This document shows positions 14,709 through 20,154 of a stretch of 20,154 nucleotides of DNA, piece after piece. Within the stretch, counting starts at the first letter, position 1; each line of letters starts with the position of its first letter. Both the position numbers and the translations under genes were made by a program. The stretch is from IMG/VR virus record IMGVR_UViG_3300037041_002378, positions 1 to 20,154 of that record. One strand, written 5' to 3'. The notes below the pieces were generated by a model. It was given only the letters and a program-made list of their open reading frames with translations. It ran no database searches and had not been told where the DNA came from. This DNA comes from a virus.

Positions 14709-14727
14709 ATATTTTTAATTTTGTCAA
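14699..14727 (-). promoter_or_regulatory. Strong sigma70/sigmaA-type promoter of the early operon
   Basis: On the minus strand TTGACA (14722-14727) is followed by a spacer of exactly 17 bases and TATATT (14699-14704), with TGT just upstream of the -10 box as an extended -10. A-tracts stand directly upstream of the -35. Transcription should start near 14692 and run into the first early gene at 14626 and onward. This is the best promoter in the window. Confidence 0.85.
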
Positions 14728-14758
14728 CTTATTTTTAACTTTTTTTAAACTTTTTTTA
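14726..14758 (-). promoter_or_regulatory. Three phased A-tracts upstream of the -35 box (UP-like element)
   Basis: On the plus strand the block AACTT followed by T-rich sequence starts at 14726, 14737 and 14748, an 11-base period. Read on the minus strand this is three A-tracts spaced about one helical turn, ending at the -35 hexamer. Such tracts bend DNA and bind the polymerase alpha subunit. The period is exact, which argues against plain AT richness. Confidence 0.6.
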
Positions 14759-14806
14759 TTTTAATTTATAACTCTATCAAAATCAATCAGTTACATTATT
14801 AGTTAC

Positions 14807-14840
14807 CGTAATAAACATAATTTTCCGTCGCAATAAACAT
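14807..14840. repeat. Direct repeat pair CGnAATAAACAT
   Basis: Two 12-base copies (14807-14818 and 14829-14840) differ at one base and are 22 bases apart, about two helical turns. The intervening sequence includes a further CCG. It may be an iteron pair or a regulator site. Confidence 0.5.
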
Positions 14841-14853
14841 TGGTAAGTATACA

Positions 14854-14888
14854 ATAATTTATAAATAATAATATATAATTTATAAATA
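14854..14888. repeat. Direct repeat pair ATAATTTATAAATA
   Basis: Two identical 14-base copies (14854-14867 and 14875-14888) start 21 bases apart. In such AT-rich DNA chance is possible, but identity over 14 bases plus the spacing of two turns, next to the other pair, makes a functional array likely. Confidence 0.5.
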
Positions 14889-14922
14889 TATTGGTATGTA
14901 TATACATTAATATAGACGGATT

Positions 14923-16533
14923 TTATAGCTGCATTATGGAAAGTGTTATCTGGTTAGAATCTATCTCTGAGTAACTGATTGACATGATGCGAAAAGGCGT
15001 CTCTATTCCATATTCATCCGATTTTATAATCACTACATCACCGGGTCTCAAGTACAAATATGTTAGATTTACAGTAAGTGAGCCGTTCATAAACGGATAA
15101 CTTTCCTGTCTCATAATTTGAGTAAGACGATTTAGTGCCGCGGTACTTGACATAAAACATGAAAGATCAACTGACTTCTCTCTTTGCGACTTTGTCAATT
15201 CAATATTTGCTTCATCTTTAAGTGTAATAGTCGTAGGGTAATCATTCCGGAAAGCACACTCAGTAGCATAAATCTGATCGGGCCCGGGTATATTTTGATA
15301 GACGTATGCCCGCCCTGATTCGCGTCTTGGATAATATGTACCAACAAAACAGTTAAACGTTTCATCCCATGACTTTCTTCTCAGCGAAAAATTAATCATT
15401 TCAGTATCAGTTATTATAGCTAATGGATTGTTTTTGTCCTCATCTTTTAGGATCTTTATTACATATAAATCATTTTGGTCCTTTGTCAAAAATGAGTTAG
15501 TCCATAATTGTATTCTAGTAATAATGTCTTTTATGGATTGTTTTTGATTAATAACAAAATTTAATCCATACTCTTGTTGCAAAAAATATTCTGCAGCAAC
15601 AACAAAATTATCTACATCTATTTTATCTTCATCAATGTTACCTCCATAAATTTTATTAACTAGTAGATCATAGTAAACTACTGCTGGATTATTACCTGAG
15701 TGATATGTTGACAAAGTCGAAAACATAATTGGTTGAGTAAGATATATAATATTATATGGTAGCAATTTTGCAGGTATCTCAGTTGCATTAAAAGTTCTGC
15801 CTACATAAAAAGAAAAATTAGGTATCTGTGCAACACCACTCTCCAGGTCAATCCATGTAGATGAAGGAGGTGTATTAATACCAGTTGCATAATTTTCGTA
15901 CTGATGCATACCTACACATACATGAGTCACATTTTTTAAAGGATAACCTGAAAAGTTTGCAAGCACATCAGGTATAAAATCAAAAGCAGGATCAACACTC
16001 TTTACAGGAAACATATTTGTTCCTGTTTGCAAAAAGTGATATGGCGGTGACCATCGTTTTATCCTATCTACATCAGCTATCAGAGACACGGCCGTAGATC
16101 CCTCATCGTATGTCATGTATAGATCGGGCATAAATGCAAAGAACCTAGGAATATCATCTACATAAATGTTATAATTTTGTTGACGAGATGCTTTATACAA
16201 ATCAATCCAGTACAAACCGTAAGGGCTACTATACCTCCACCCCTCTAATACATCCCCCATACATAGTGTCAACCAAGCTCTATAGCGATAATATGAGCCA
16301 CCAACCCGTTCTGCCTTCCACCAAATAAGGTTGCCACTGAGTACTGCATTACCATATAATATAGGTATTACCATTCCCTCACTTTGCTGTGTCACCGAGA
16401 AATCCGCAAGAGCAACTTTACTATAATCGTTCAAATGAGACAGAGCTTTTTTTGCCTCTTGCGAAAGAATATAACTTGTCACAAAACTTGCTACTGCTAT
16501 CACAGCTATTACTATTACATATCCAATACTCAT
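14923..16533 (-). CDS. Central tail-tip protein (lambda J-like / baseplate hub)
   Basis: The 536-residue protein starts with a hydrophobic segment (residues 4-25, GYVIVIAVIAVASFVTSYIL). It continues with the tail-tip motif GMVIPILYGNAVLSGNLIWW that is common in the N-terminus of phage central tail-tip proteins. Later parts are mixed beta structure, and the C-terminus has RPGDVVIIKSDEYGIETPFR, typical of the hub domain. It closes the M-L-K-J order and overlaps the NlpC gene by ATGA. It should form the tail tip that contacts the host and trigger ejection. It is much shorter than lambda J, so receptor-binding domains must lie elsewhere, perhaps in the RCC1 protein. Confidence 0.8.
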   Translation of the reverse strand: MSIGYVIVIAVIAVASFVTSYILSQEAKKALSHLNDYSKVALADFSVTQQSEGMVIPILYGNAVLSGNLIWWKAERVGGSYYRYRAWLTLCMGDVLEGWRYSSPYGLYWIDLYKASRQQNYNIYVDDIPRFFAFMPDLYMTYDEGSTAVSLIADVDRIKRWSPPYHFLQTGTNMFPVKSVDPAFDFIPDVLANFSGYPLKNVTHVCVGMHQYENYATGINTPPSSTWIDLESGVAQIPNFSFYVGRTFNATEIPAKLLPYNIIYLTQPIMFSTLSTYHSGNNPAVVYYDLLVNKIYGGNIDEDKIDVDNFVVAAEYFLQQEYGLNFVINQKQSIKDIITRIQLWTNSFLTKDQNDLYVIKILKDEDKNNPLAIITDTEMINFSLRRKSWDETFNCFVGTYYPRRESGRAYVYQNIPGPDQIYATECAFRNDYPTTITLKDEANIELTKSQREKSVDLSCFMSSTAALNRLTQIMRQESYPFMNGSLTVNLTYLYLRPGDVVIIKSDEYGIETPFRIMSISYSEIDSNQITLSIMQL

Positions 16534-17000
16534 AACTGTACTATCCTATAGCAGTGTGTCTGATTTAATTTATACTCATCTGTAAACGCCTGGATACACA
16601 CCCCACACCGCTGAAGGGAATGTATTATTTTATCACCTTCTAAATATAATGCTATATGATTTGTCAATTTAGACCTCATAGCAAATGTTAATAAATCGCC
16701 TCTTCTACAATCAGATATCTTTTCTTCCAGCGAAAATTCTTGATACAATGCCTGTTTAAATGAGGTATTAATCTGCTCTAATATTATTTCTCTAGTTCCA
16801 AAAGTAAACCAAAATCTATCATGGTAATCATATTCTATAGGACGTATGATTTTCAGAGTTACAAAAATCTCATTTATAAATAACGCACAATCTGCACCAG
16901 TACCTTTTTCTCTTTTAAAATGACCGTATGGTGTTCCAATCCAAGTGAAAACCTCTTCTTTAAATTTCTCATATAACATCTCATTTTTAAATGCATCCAT
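16530..17000 (-). CDS. NlpC/P60 tail-associated peptidase (lambda K-like)
   Basis: The protein has the NlpC/P60 catalytic pattern. WIGTPYGHFKREKGTGADCA supplies the nucleophile C38, and KLTNHIALYLEGDKIIHS supplies H115 as second catalytic residue and H127 near the third position. It should cut peptidoglycan stem peptides while the tail tip passes the wall. It is 156 residues, a single domain without the JAB part that lambda K has. It sits between the L-like and J-like genes, as in lambda. No clear ribosome site precedes the ATG at 17000, 5 bases after the upstream stop, so coupled translation is likely. Confidence 0.87.
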   Translation of the reverse strand: MDAFKNEMLYEKFKEEVFTWIGTPYGHFKREKGTGADCALFINEIFVTLKIIRPIEYDYHDRFWFTFGTREIILEQINTSFKQALYQEFSLEEKISDCRRGDLLTFAMRSKLTNHIALYLEGDKIIHSLQRCGVCIQAFTDEYKLNQTHCYRIVQL

Positions 17001-17005
17001 AACTA

Positions 17006-17818
17006 TTATAGCTGTATACTTTTGGTTACAGGATTGGGCAACTTTTTGACAAAAGGCATCCCTAGGAAATTAGGTTCGTTATTAAACTTTGTTCTGCATG
17101 TAGAGATACTTTTGTCACATCCGGCATAGAGTTTTAACGTTGAGCCACTAGGAATTGTTTCAAAAGGATAATATAATTCTATCCAATCAGACCCTTGAGC
17201 AGAGATATAGCGCATATCAGTTTTATACTCTGCAATTCCACCTATATAATAATCAGTTAATCCAACGGGAAAACCTCCTATAATATAAAGTTTTATTGGA
17301 TCTAAATCAGGAATAACGCTCCAATTTTGAACTAGATTTCCCTTTATCAATGTACAGCGCTCACTGTATAATGCCAAGTTACATTTGACCTGAATAACAA
17401 TTCTTGGAATAGTTCTATTAAGTTCATCCATTGAGGAAACACATTCCACAGTTGCCACTTGACGTTCAAAACTAATTGAGCTTACTGTGCCTTTAAACCT
17501 TAGATCGCTGGAGATAAGATCATCTAGATAAATTCGTCTAATCTCGACTTGAATTGGTACAAAAGGAGCCTGAGAAATATACTGTGAGAATACAGTTGAG
17601 ACGGGCGCTTGAACCATACACCTGACCGCACCTTCAACCACATCGGTTGTGAAACCTGAACGCTTAATTGGAACAGCTTGATACTGGTCACCATTATAAG
17701 TAATATGTTCTGAGTATGATGTATAAAAATAGGTTGTAACCCCAGTTGAAAATAAAAATAGTTCGGCTGAGTCACCCATTTGTTGGTATGCATCTTTAGC
17801 CTTAATAATTGGATTCAT
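17006..17818 (-). CDS. Minor tail protein, lambda L-like (DUF2163/BR0599 type)
   Basis: The 270-residue protein starts MNPIIKAKDAYQQMGDSAEL. It has a beta-rich body and the family C-terminus CDKSISTCRTKFNNEPNFLG with MPFVKKLPNP after it. Further cysteines lie upstream (QVKCNLALYSERC), so four cysteines could hold a 4Fe-4S cluster as reported for lambda L. I chose the ATG at 17818 because it overlaps the stop of the upstream gene (ATGA) and has GGAGGT 6 bases before it. A start further upstream at 17869 lies inside that gene. It should sit between tail tube and tip. Confidence 0.83.
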   Translation of the reverse strand: MNPIIKAKDAYQQMGDSAELFLFSTGVTTYFYTSYSEHITYNGDQYQAVPIKRSGFTTDVVEGAVRCMVQAPVSTVFSQYISQAPFVPIQVEIRRIYLDDLISSDLRFKGTVSSISFERQVATVECVSSMDELNRTIPRIVIQVKCNLALYSERCTLIKGNLVQNWSVIPDLDPIKLYIIGGFPVGLTDYYIGGIAEYKTDMRYISAQGSDWIELYYPFETIPSGSTLKLYAGCDKSISTCRTKFNNEPNFLGMPFVKKLPNPVTKSIQL

Positions 17819-18369
17819 GAAGCTACCTCCAGTGACTCTTGATAAACTTCCTGGAATGTAAGTGTACATGAGCTTGCTGCATTTGATTTAAAATCGAACA
17901 TACACTCGTCCTCGTTAAACCGAACTAAAAATAATCGTCCAAAAAAGTGAATTTCGTTTTGTGCTATGACAGGAAGTGTAGTTTTGAGCACAATAAGTTC
18001 AGTCGTACCATGATCTACGACTGCTGTAACTTCTCTTGTATAAAAAGTGCCATTTTTTAATTTTATAAAAATTCTTTCTGCTCCTCTGTCAACCTCATTA
18101 AAACCGGTGTTTATTGTTTCAACTACGTCTCCGCCTAAAAAAGGAACTGCCAGGACAAACGAGTTTTTATAATAAGGTAACCAAAACCGTTTTAGTTTCC
18201 CTTGACAACTAATAAAAAAATTTGTCAGTATATACTCATCTTGTTTTGATACGTTGGTAAACTGGTACTTTAGAGTATGGTTGATTAAAGAACCAAGACT
18301 ATAAATCTGTAATCTGGTTCCAAGATACTGATATAGTTCTCGATTGTCCGAATAGTTAAGTTCGAGCAT
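17815..18369 (-). CDS. Minor tail protein, lambda M-like (distal tail)
   Basis: The protein starts MLELNYSDNRELYQYLGTRL and has FISCQGKLKRFWLPYYKNSF, a stretch common in M-like and related minor tail proteins. It ends with SCTLTFQEVYQESLEVAS, where the family has a C-x-L-x-F-x-E pattern. It precedes the L-like gene, as in the lambda order. I use the ATG at 18369, one base after the upstream TAA, rather than the TTG at 18390 inside the upstream gene. A weak GGA lies 6 bases upstream. The fold is beta-rich, and the position gives most of the confidence. Confidence 0.7.
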   Translation of the reverse strand: MLELNYSDNRELYQYLGTRLQIYSLGSLINHTLKYQFTNVSKQDEYILTNFFISCQGKLKRFWLPYYKNSFVLAVPFLGGDVVETINTGFNEVDRGAERIFIKLKNGTFYTREVTAVVDHGTTELIVLKTTLPVIAQNEIHFFGRLFLVRFNEDECMFDFKSNAASSCTLTFQEVYQESLEVAS

Positions 18370-18370
18370 T

Positions 18371-19666
18371 TTATTTCCAATCTGGCTCAACAGGAAAAAT
18401 AATCTTTGTTAGGCCTAGTCCTTCTTGAAACTTTGATATAAAATTAGCCGTCAAGACCTTGTCAGATTGAACATTCAGATCAGTGCGTGATGGCGTTGTA
18501 AGTCCATCTGACCAGTTAAGGAAGTAATACCCGGTGTTGGGCACTGCCGTTACTTGTGAGCCATTATTCCCTTGAATCACTGTCTGAGATGTGTTTCCGG
18601 TGAGAGTCCCGCCAGCACCGGCAATGTATGTGAGTGTATATGTTATAAGTGTAAAATTAGCCGTTACAGTTTTGTCGCCTGTGACATTTAGATCGGTGCG
18701 GGCTGCGGTCAATACTCCGTCTGACCAAGATGAAAAGGCACATCCAGGGTTAGGTACTGCCACAACTTGTGAACCAGAATAATTAAAAAGATATGCTGTT
18801 TGATTGAGTATTCCAGTTATAGAACCATTTAATCCTGGGATATACGTAAGATGAAAATGTGGAACATCACATTGTCCATCGCTATTATATCCCCAAGCGA
18901 CAACAGTTCCATCACTCTTCAATGCCAATGAATGATAACTTGCTCCTGAAATTTCAATAACACCAGTTAATCCTACAGGAACATCACATTGTCCATTGTT
19001 ATTTCTTCCCCAAGCGACAACAGTCCCGTCACTCTTCAAAGCCAATGAATGATAACCTGCTCCTGAAATTTCAATAACACCAGTTAATCCTATGGGAATA
19101 TCACATTGACCATCGCTATTATCTCCCCAAGCAACAACCGTCCCGTCACTCTTCAATGCTAGTGAGTGAAACCAACCTCCTGAAATTTCAATAACACCAG
19201 TTAATCCTACAGGAATATCACATTGACCACTACCATTTGTTCCCCAAGCGACAACAGTCCCGTCACTCTTCAATGCTAAAGAGTGACTATATCCTCCTGA
19301 AACTGCAATGACACCAGTTAATCCTATGGGAACATCACATTGTCCATTATCATTCTTACCCCATGCAACTACAGTGTTATCACTCTTCAAAGCCAATGAA
19401 TGATAACCTGCTCCTGAAATTTCAATAACACCAGTTAATCCTACAGGAACATCACATTGTCCATTGTTATTTCTTCCCCAAGCGACAACAGTCCCGTCAC
19501 TCTTCAATGCTAAAGAGAAAGCCCCTCCTCCTGAAACTGCAATAACATTAATTAATCCCACAGGAATAGTACATTGGCCAAAGGCATTATGTCCCCAGGC
19601 GACCACAGTCCCGTCACCATTCAATCCAATACTATGAGCGCCACCAGCACCTATTTTTAATGCCAT
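18371..19666 (-). CDS. Tail protein with seven RCC1 repeats and two InlB-type repeats, candidate receptor-binding protein
   Basis: Residues 1-271 are seven copies of a 39-residue unit with the core SLALKSDGTVVAWGxNxxGQ followed by CDVPxGLTG. Seven such units should close into a seven-bladed RCC1-type propeller. Residues ~272-341 and ~342-413 are two copies of an InlB B-repeat-like domain (Y.AG..G.LTG, then GSQVxAVPNxG, then FxxWSDG and TxNF). The rest is a short tail ending VEPDWK. It stands inside the tail operon where an adhesin or fibre is expected. The unit-to-unit variation sits in two loops, which fits binding of a receptor. AGGG lies 6 bases before the ATG. Binding itself is inferred. 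Confidence 0.75.
   Translation of the reverse strand: MALKIGAGGAHSIGLNGDGTVVAWGHNAFGQCTIPVGLINVIAVSGGGAFSLALKSDGTVVAWGRNNNGQCDVPVGLTGVIEISGAGYHSLALKSDNTVVAWGKNDNGQCDVPIGLTGVIAVSGGYSHSLALKSDGTVVAWGTNGSGQCDIPVGLTGVIEISGGWFHSLALKSDGTVVAWGDNSDGQCDIPIGLTGVIEISGAGYHSLALKSDGTVVAWGRNNNGQCDVPVGLTGVIEISGASYHSLALKSDGTVVAWGYNSDGQCDVPHFHLTYIPGLNGSITGILNQTAYLFNYSGSQVVAVPNPGCAFSSWSDGVLTAARTDLNVTGDKTVTANFTLITYTLTYIAGAGGTLTGNTSQTVIQGNNGSQVTAVPNTGYYFLNWSDGLTTPSRTDLNVQSDKVLTANFISKFQEGLGLTKIIFPVEPDWK
18428..18853 (-). repeat. Two InlB B-type repeats (coding repeat)
   Basis: Two ~70-residue copies share GSQV.AVPN.G, F..WSDG, RTDLNV and K..TANF, at residues ~272-341 and ~342-413 of the RCC1 protein. The second copy has more Thr and Asn. 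Such domains are beta-sandwich spacers in surface adhesins. They probably present the propeller to the host surface. Confidence 0.7.
18854..19666 (-). repeat. Seven 117-bp RCC1 repeats
   Basis: The units are 117 bases each, except the slightly longer first and shorter last one. A block of about 130 bases at 18912-19042 repeats almost exactly at 19380-19510, a shift of 468 bases or four units. This points to recent duplication or gene conversion within the gene. Confidence 0.8.
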
Positions 19667-19714
19667 ATCAATCCCTACCTAAACCAGCACATTAAAGTTA
19701 TTTTAAGTAACATA

Positions 19715-20154
19715 TTAAGTATCCTCCCGTATTTCTGTAAATTCAAGATCCATCTGAGTCATGTTATCAGTTATATCTTGTCTAGTTTTACTTGACAAAA
19801 AAGCTCGAAATACTGGAAATACCCAGGTATACTCTCTCAGAAAATTATCTACTACTGCACTGCAGTGAATCTCAACATTATTTATTAGATTCGTAAGAAT
19901 AACTAATTCACTTTTAAGATTATTTTCTCTTAGGTCAACTAACAAACAGTAGCTGGTTAGATTTCTTAAGTTATAGTAGAACTCAAAGTTGTTCACTATT
20001 AAACTAGTAGCGCCAACCAATGAACCGGTTCCAGAAATCTTTAACGGCTCAGTAAATATCGGAACTAAAAAGCTACTTGCATGTCTTCTTACAAAATAGT
20101 TCCAGATAGTTTCGTAGTTATCGTTTTCAGTAATGGTAAATATGTGTTTACGAA
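19715..20154 (-). CDS. Minor tail protein, 5'-truncated by the right window edge
   Basis: The frame is open from the window edge to a stop at 19715, giving about 146 residues. The head of the visible part reads RKHIFTITENDNYETIWNYF and then FVRRHASSFLVPIFTEP, where the aromatic and R-x-x-x-S-F-L-V-P pattern recalls the M-like protein 3' of it. The end reads DLEFTEIREDT, like its F-x-E tail. It is probably a related minor tail protein. The start lies outside the window, and a TTG at 20020 that also opens this frame is internal. The gap of 48 bases to the RCC1 gene has only its ribosome site. Confidence 0.6.
   Translation of the reverse strand, partial: RKHIFTITENDNYETIWNYFVRRHASSFLVPIFTEPLKISGTGSLVGATSLIVNNFEFYYNLRNLTSYCLLVDLRENNLKSELVILTNLINNVEIHCSAVVDNFLREYTWVFPVFRAFLSSKTRQDITDNMTQMDLEFTEIREDT

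Larger units (their letters stand above)
14760..14922. other. AT-rich repeat region, candidate replication origin or control region
   Basis: The stretch has no gene on either strand. It holds several ordered repeats. CGTAATAAACAT / CGCAATAAACAT start at 14807 and 14829 (22 apart), and ATAATTTATAAATA starts at 14854 and 14875 (21 apart). TTGGTA plus (A/T)GTATA lies at 14840 and 14891 (51 apart), and the 12-bp palindrome ATGTATATACAT at 14896-14907. The spacings are near whole helical turns, which fits protein binding on one face. It lies between late and early genes. An origin is an inference. Confidence 0.5.

Noticed and set aside
14978-15010. Plus-strand TTGACA, 17 bases, TCTATT inside the tail-tip gene
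   Set aside because: The spacing is right but the -10 box is poor, it points against the gene, and no plus-strand gene follows.
17524-17793. Minus-strand 89-residue frame within the L-like gene
   Set aside because: Entirely inside a recognised gene in another frame, with no feature of its own.
1-20154. tRNA genes
   Set aside because: I saw no tRNA-like stretch in the gaps, which are nearly all too short; a tRNA scan was not possible.

Overview
The window is part of an AT-rich tailed-phage genome (Caudoviricetes), most likely siphovirus-like. Every gene I can support lies on the minus strand, so transcription runs from right to left. The phage assignment rests on a tail-tip block in the lambda M-L-K-J order, next to a virus-type replication set (family A polymerase without a 5' nuclease domain, primase-helicase, Sak4-like ATPase, RecB/Cas4-like nuclease, RuvC-like resolvase). 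Strong AGGAGG-type ribosome sites and a textbook TTGACA/TATATT promoter fit a bacterial host with a standard primary sigma factor. The host itself cannot be named from this sequence, and no integrase or host gene is visible.

Reading in the direction of transcription, 20154 to 14923 holds tail genes: a minor tail protein cut by the window edge, a protein with seven RCC1 repeats and two InlB-like repeats, an M-like protein, an L-like protein with a cysteine-bearing C-terminus, an NlpC/P60 protein (K-like), and a central tail-tip protein (J-like). The 14627-14922 stretch has no gene. It carries helically spaced direct repeats, palindromes, phased A-tracts and a near-perfect promoter whose -10 box lies inside an 18-bp inverted repeat. 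It is both the control region of the early operon and a candidate replication origin.

From 14626 to about 12662 there is a run of small proteins of unknown function. It includes an open frame with a good ribosome site but no ordinary start codon, a pair of stems that can pair in two exclusive ways, and an overlapping pair of frames that may involve a frameshift. From 12696 to 3622 lies the replication and recombination block: SNF2-type helicase, RuvC-like resolvase, zinc-ribbon protein, family 4 uracil-DNA glycosylase, RecB/Cas4-like nuclease, Sak4-like ATPase, DUF669-like ssDNA-binding protein, DNA polymerase, a small basic protein and the primase-helicase.

The operon continues at 3621-222 into a DNA-modification cassette: a ParB-fold protein, a DpdA-type DNA guanine transglycosylase, a divergent QueC-like enzyme, QueD and QueE. 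Together these should make a 7-deazaguanine base and insert it into phage DNA in place of guanine, which would protect it from restriction. The QueC-like member has lost all the zinc-binding cysteines of its family and has a C-terminal extension of about 165 residues. The base may therefore not be plain preQ0, and this is the most promising new biology here. No GTP cyclohydrolase I and no QueF are seen in the window. The left end has a 26-residue membrane miniprotein and the start of another gene that runs off the edge.
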